From positions 1-8,626 of the forward strand of contig CAZCBJ010000173.1 in assembly GCA_964496705.1 (NCBI GenBank): a stretch of DNA of 8,626 bases, in the 5' to 3' direction. Positions 6,914-8,626 of this stretch are shown one piece after another. How positions within the stretch are numbered: the stretch's first letter is position 1; the number at the start of each line of letters is the position of its first letter. The stretch is from CAZCBJ01 sp964496705. Lineage in GTDB: Bacteria > Chloroflexota > Anaerolineae > Anaerolineales > Anaerolineaceae. The notes under the pieces are model-generated. The model made no database searches. It had not been told where the DNA came from and was given only the letters and a program-made list of their open reading frames with translations. The position numbers and the translations under genes were made by a program.

Positions 6914-7693
6914 TTAATCTAAATCTACCTGCTTCCAGAATTCCCGGAATTTAACCACTCTATTTACCTGCTCTTTTGCGATTAGAAATGGGGCAACATC
7001 GCTTGCTAGGGCATCAAAATCAAAAGACTCAATCCTCAAAAGGAGCTTTTCGCGCAGGCTTTCTGGAGAACGGATGCCCATCTTCTGGTGAATAAATCCA
7101 AAATCAGGCTTGGTTTTACTAAACAGGAACGTGATATCATAAAAATCTCTCCCTTTCGGGCGTTTGCGATTAACCGCAGTATAGATTTTTTGTGATAGCA
7201 GGACATTTAACGGAGTCACTCTGATCTCCGTGAAGACATCAAACATGTTTAATATCCTGACCTCGGATGAATAGGGATAACCTTGAGCCACCGTATCCAG
7301 TTGAATGAGAATCTTCTCCTGCTGATGAGGTGACAGACCTTGCTCATGAAGCAGCTTTGGGAACCGCAGATCACAGTGGAAGGCGTCTTTGGCTACCATA
7401 CTGGTCTCCACCAGAAATCCTTCCAATTCCAAAAATAATTTCACTCCCTCGATCAGCTCACCAAACGCCTGCCAGCTCAAGCCAAAATTATCAAGATCTA
7501 TATCTTCTGAAAAACGGTTATTTCCATGCATGATGCGTAAAGCCGTGCCACCCAAAAAAGATAGCTTGCTGGCAAGTTTGTTTTCAAAAATAGCCTGCAA
7601 AATCTTTACCTGCAGGTATTCACGAACAATGGCTCTTTCAAACCCCTGCAACTGTTCTGGATACCCTTTTTTTATTTGCTGTAACTCAAGCAT
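6914..7693 (-). CDS. AbiEii/AbiGii-type nucleotidyltransferase toxin
   Basis: This is a 259-residue protein starting MLELQQIKKGYPEQ. The nucleotidyltransferase core is clear: FLGGTALRIMHG then FSEDIDLD, giving the GG (48-49) and the metal-binding D64-x-D66 pair; a later LSQKIYTAVNR with Lys169; and KGRDFYD (R182, D183, D186). These match motifs I, III and IV of the AbiEii family, whose members transfer nucleotides (for some, to tRNA acceptor ends) and arrest growth. At motif II, usually K-x-D, this protein has Q131-L-D133. I chose the ATG at 7693 over the longer frame (from 7756) because GGAG lies 7 nt upstream and the start overlaps the AbiEi stop by 8 bp, the usual coupling in this operon. 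Toxicity is inferred. Confidence 0.9.
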   Translation of the reverse strand: MLELQQIKKGYPEQLQGFERAIVREYLQVKILQAIFENKLASKLSFLGGTALRIMHGNNRFSEDIDLDNFGLSWQAFGELIEGVKLFLELEGFLVETSMVAKDAFHCDLRFPKLLHEQGLSPHQQEKILIQLDTVAQGYPYSSEVRILNMFDVFTEIRVTPLNVLLSQKIYTAVNRKRPKGRDFYDITFLFSKTKPDFGFIHQKMGIRSPESLREKLLLRIESFDFDALASDVAPFLIAKEQVNRVVKFREFWKQVDLD

Positions 7694-8303
7694 TAAGATA
7701 CTCCAGGAATAGATTAACCCTGTTTTCCAAGGCTCTTTTATCAAATAGGTTGACATACCTGATCAACATCGAATGGTTCAGCAGATCATGCAACTGATTC
7801 CGATTCCAGCGAAGTCCTTCAAAATCTGCTATAGACTGGATCTTGGAATGTAAATACAAATAGTCCAATACTGCCTTTTCCAGGCAGGCGAGCTTGAACT
7901 TGCTGCCAGGGCTTTTTTCTATCACCTGGTAACCAATCATGTATTGAGGCTTGACGCTCCGGTAGCTGAATACCCCCCAGGCGCTTTCATACTGCTTGGT
8001 CTTGCGGGAGCTGACGCTTGTCACCCCCAACACAGTTTCGGGAATGATCTCGTAATAAGCCAACGCCGACTCCAAGCTGACATAGGAGGGTTCGTAAATC
8101 TTGTTAGCCACCATGAATAGAACCATCTCATCCATCGCTCGATCCGCCAGCAGATAGTAGCCTCCAGCTAGCAGTTGGATGTATCCCTGGTTCTGCCAGT
8201 AATGCAACTGTTGCCGGTGAAAACCGGGATCGAGCTTGCGCACATCATTCAAGTTGAAGGCTGGCAATGCTCTAATCTCAGACTCAAACTCTTGAAATTT
8301 CAT
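7686..8303 (-). CDS. AbiEi-like antitoxin / winged-helix regulator of the AbiE operon
   Basis: This is a 205-residue protein of usual AbiEi size. The N-terminal ~55 residues look like a winged helix (FNLNDVRKLDPGFHRQQLHYW, then GYIQLLAGGYYLL). They are followed by the family's YVSLESALAYYEIIPE segment (74-89), a beta-rich part with VTSVSSRKTKQYE, and CLEKAVLDYLYLH (140-152). Family members usually bind their own promoter and block the partner nucleotidyltransferase without stable contact (type IV antitoxins). The gene is first in the operon, its stop overlaps the toxin start by 8 bp, and a strong promoter lies just upstream. AAGGA sits directly against the ATG, an unusually tight ribosome site, so the true start could be slightly different. 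The family call is good; the antitoxin role is inferred from pairing. Confidence 0.86.
   Translation of the reverse strand: MKFQEFESEIRALPAFNLNDVRKLDPGFHRQQLHYWQNQGYIQLLAGGYYLLADRAMDEMVLFMVANKIYEPSYVSLESALAYYEIIPETVLGVTSVSSRKTKQYESAWGVFSYRSVKPQYMIGYQVIEKSPGSKFKLACLEKAVLDYLYLHSKIQSIADFEGLRWNRNQLHDLLNHSMLIRYVNLFDKRALENRVNLFLEYLNA
7701..7704 (-). promoter_or_regulatory. Ribosome binding site deciding the AbiEii start
   Basis: GGAG on the minus strand, 7 nt before the ATG at 7693 and inside the last codons of the AbiEi gene. It favours the overlapping start over the upstream ATG at 7756 and fits translational coupling of antitoxin and toxin. Confidence 0.6.
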
Positions 8304-8346
8304 TCCTTATTTCTCTTTGTCAATAAAATTATTTACATTTAGAAAT

Positions 8347-8375
8347 ATAATAAACTCGTGTAGTCTGGGTGTCAA
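8347..8375 (-). promoter_or_regulatory. Strong sigma70-like promoter of the AbiE operon
   Basis: On the minus strand, a consensus TTGACA (8370-8375), a 17-bp spacer and TATTAT (8347-8352, 5/6 match). It lies 43 bp upstream of the AbiEi ATG in an AT-rich stretch. Autorepression by AbiEi, as in characterised AbiE systems, would act here. A short AATAA-AA-TTATT dyad occurs between promoter and gene. Confidence 0.75.
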
Positions 8376-8572
8376 GTGCAACACAGCAAATCTTTTCAAG
8401 AGCAACAGATCATTATTCTTGCTCGGATCGGATTACGAACCACTCTTCTCAATCCTGACAGGCGATTTTGGATAAAGCGCTAGGGGGCTCAAGTGAACAA
8501 GTGCGACATGGGGGCAGATAACGGACAACTTCGAATATCATCCCCCTGTGGGGACCCCCGGTGATTAAAAGG
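8376..8572. other. Intergenic stretch between the tRNA and the AbiE promoter
   Basis: No coding frame is supportable here. It contains G/C runs at about 8541-8560 that can pair locally (CCCC-ACA-GGGG on the minus strand) downstream of the tRNA 3' end, and a TTTT run right after the tRNA. Nothing else is recognisable. Confidence 0.4.
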
Positions 8573-8626
8573 CGGAGAGGGTGGGATTCGAACCCACGGT
8601 GACGACAAGCGCCACAACGGTTTTCG
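8573..8626 (-). tRNA. tRNA-Ser (anticodon CGA), 3' part
   Basis: The minus strand shows a T arm with 5-bp stem GTGGG/CCCAC around TTCGAAT (8581-8597), a 3' acceptor strand CCTCTCC (8574-8580) and discriminator G73 (8573). A long variable arm pairs GTGGCG with CGTCAC. The long variable arm plus G73 identifies serine rather than leucine. The window edge begins CGAAAACCGT, which reads as anticodon CGA, two adenines, then the anticodon stem. That places C34 at the last base of the window, decoding UCG. The 5' half (acceptor, D arm, 5' anticodon stem) lies beyond the edge. CCA is not fully encoded (CCT follows G73). Confidence 0.9.

Noticed and set aside
7694..7756. Upstream ATG at 7756 as the AbiEii start
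   Set aside because: It would extend 63 bp into AbiEi. The added 21 residues do not resemble the family and the later ATG has a well-placed GGAG.

Overview
The window looks like a piece of a Chloroflexota (probably Anaerolineae-type) chromosome. This is an inference from protein style: a very large protein fusing an XRE helix-turn-helix, a STAND-type NTPase and WD40 repeats, ending in a Cys-containing tail; a lipoprotein with an NTF2-like domain followed by a beta-rich domain; and moderate-to-high GC in the core genes. No ribosomal or housekeeping marker is present apart from a partial tRNA, so the phylum call is tentative.

Layout from left to right. Positions 1-93 hold the first 31 codons of a MerR-family regulator on the minus strand, preceded by a textbook MerR operator/promoter at 113-143 (-35 TTGACT, 19-bp spacer, -10 TACACT). 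Next come two minus-strand genes transcribed in the order 5392 to 238: a 1292-residue XRE-HTH/STAND NTPase/transmembrane/14xWD40 protein, then, 106 bp downstream, a 389-residue HEAT-like helical-repeat protein. Divergent from the large gene, on the plus strand, is a 298-residue lipoprotein (5565-6461). The shared 172-bp region carries three TTG(n)CAA palindromes that begin exactly 10 bp apart, the last overlapping the candidate -35 of the lipoprotein promoter.

The convergent region 6462-6913 has no gene I can defend. It contains three perfect tandem copies of a 39-bp unit, a 9-bp perfect hairpin at the end of that array, and a second palindrome with 9-bp arms. To its right is a minus-strand AbiE-type (type IV) toxin-antitoxin operon: a winged-helix AbiEi-like protein (7686-8303) and an AbiEii-like nucleotidyltransferase (6914-7693). 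The two genes overlap by 8 bp and are driven by a strong sigma70-like promoter (TTGACA, 17 bp, TATTAT). This part is visibly more AT-rich than the STAND/HEAT block. The window ends in the 3' two thirds of a minus-strand tRNA-Ser whose anticodon reads CGA.

The most interesting unit is the centre. The big protein places a DNA-binding domain and an NTPase on the N-terminal side of a single membrane helix and two predicted seven-bladed propellers on the other side. Charge distribution predicts N-in/propeller-out, so it could be a membrane-bound one-component sensor that controls its own promoter and the divergent lipoprotein gene through the phased motifs. That wiring is a hypothesis. What the sequence shows directly is the domain order, the divergent arrangement and the motif spacing.
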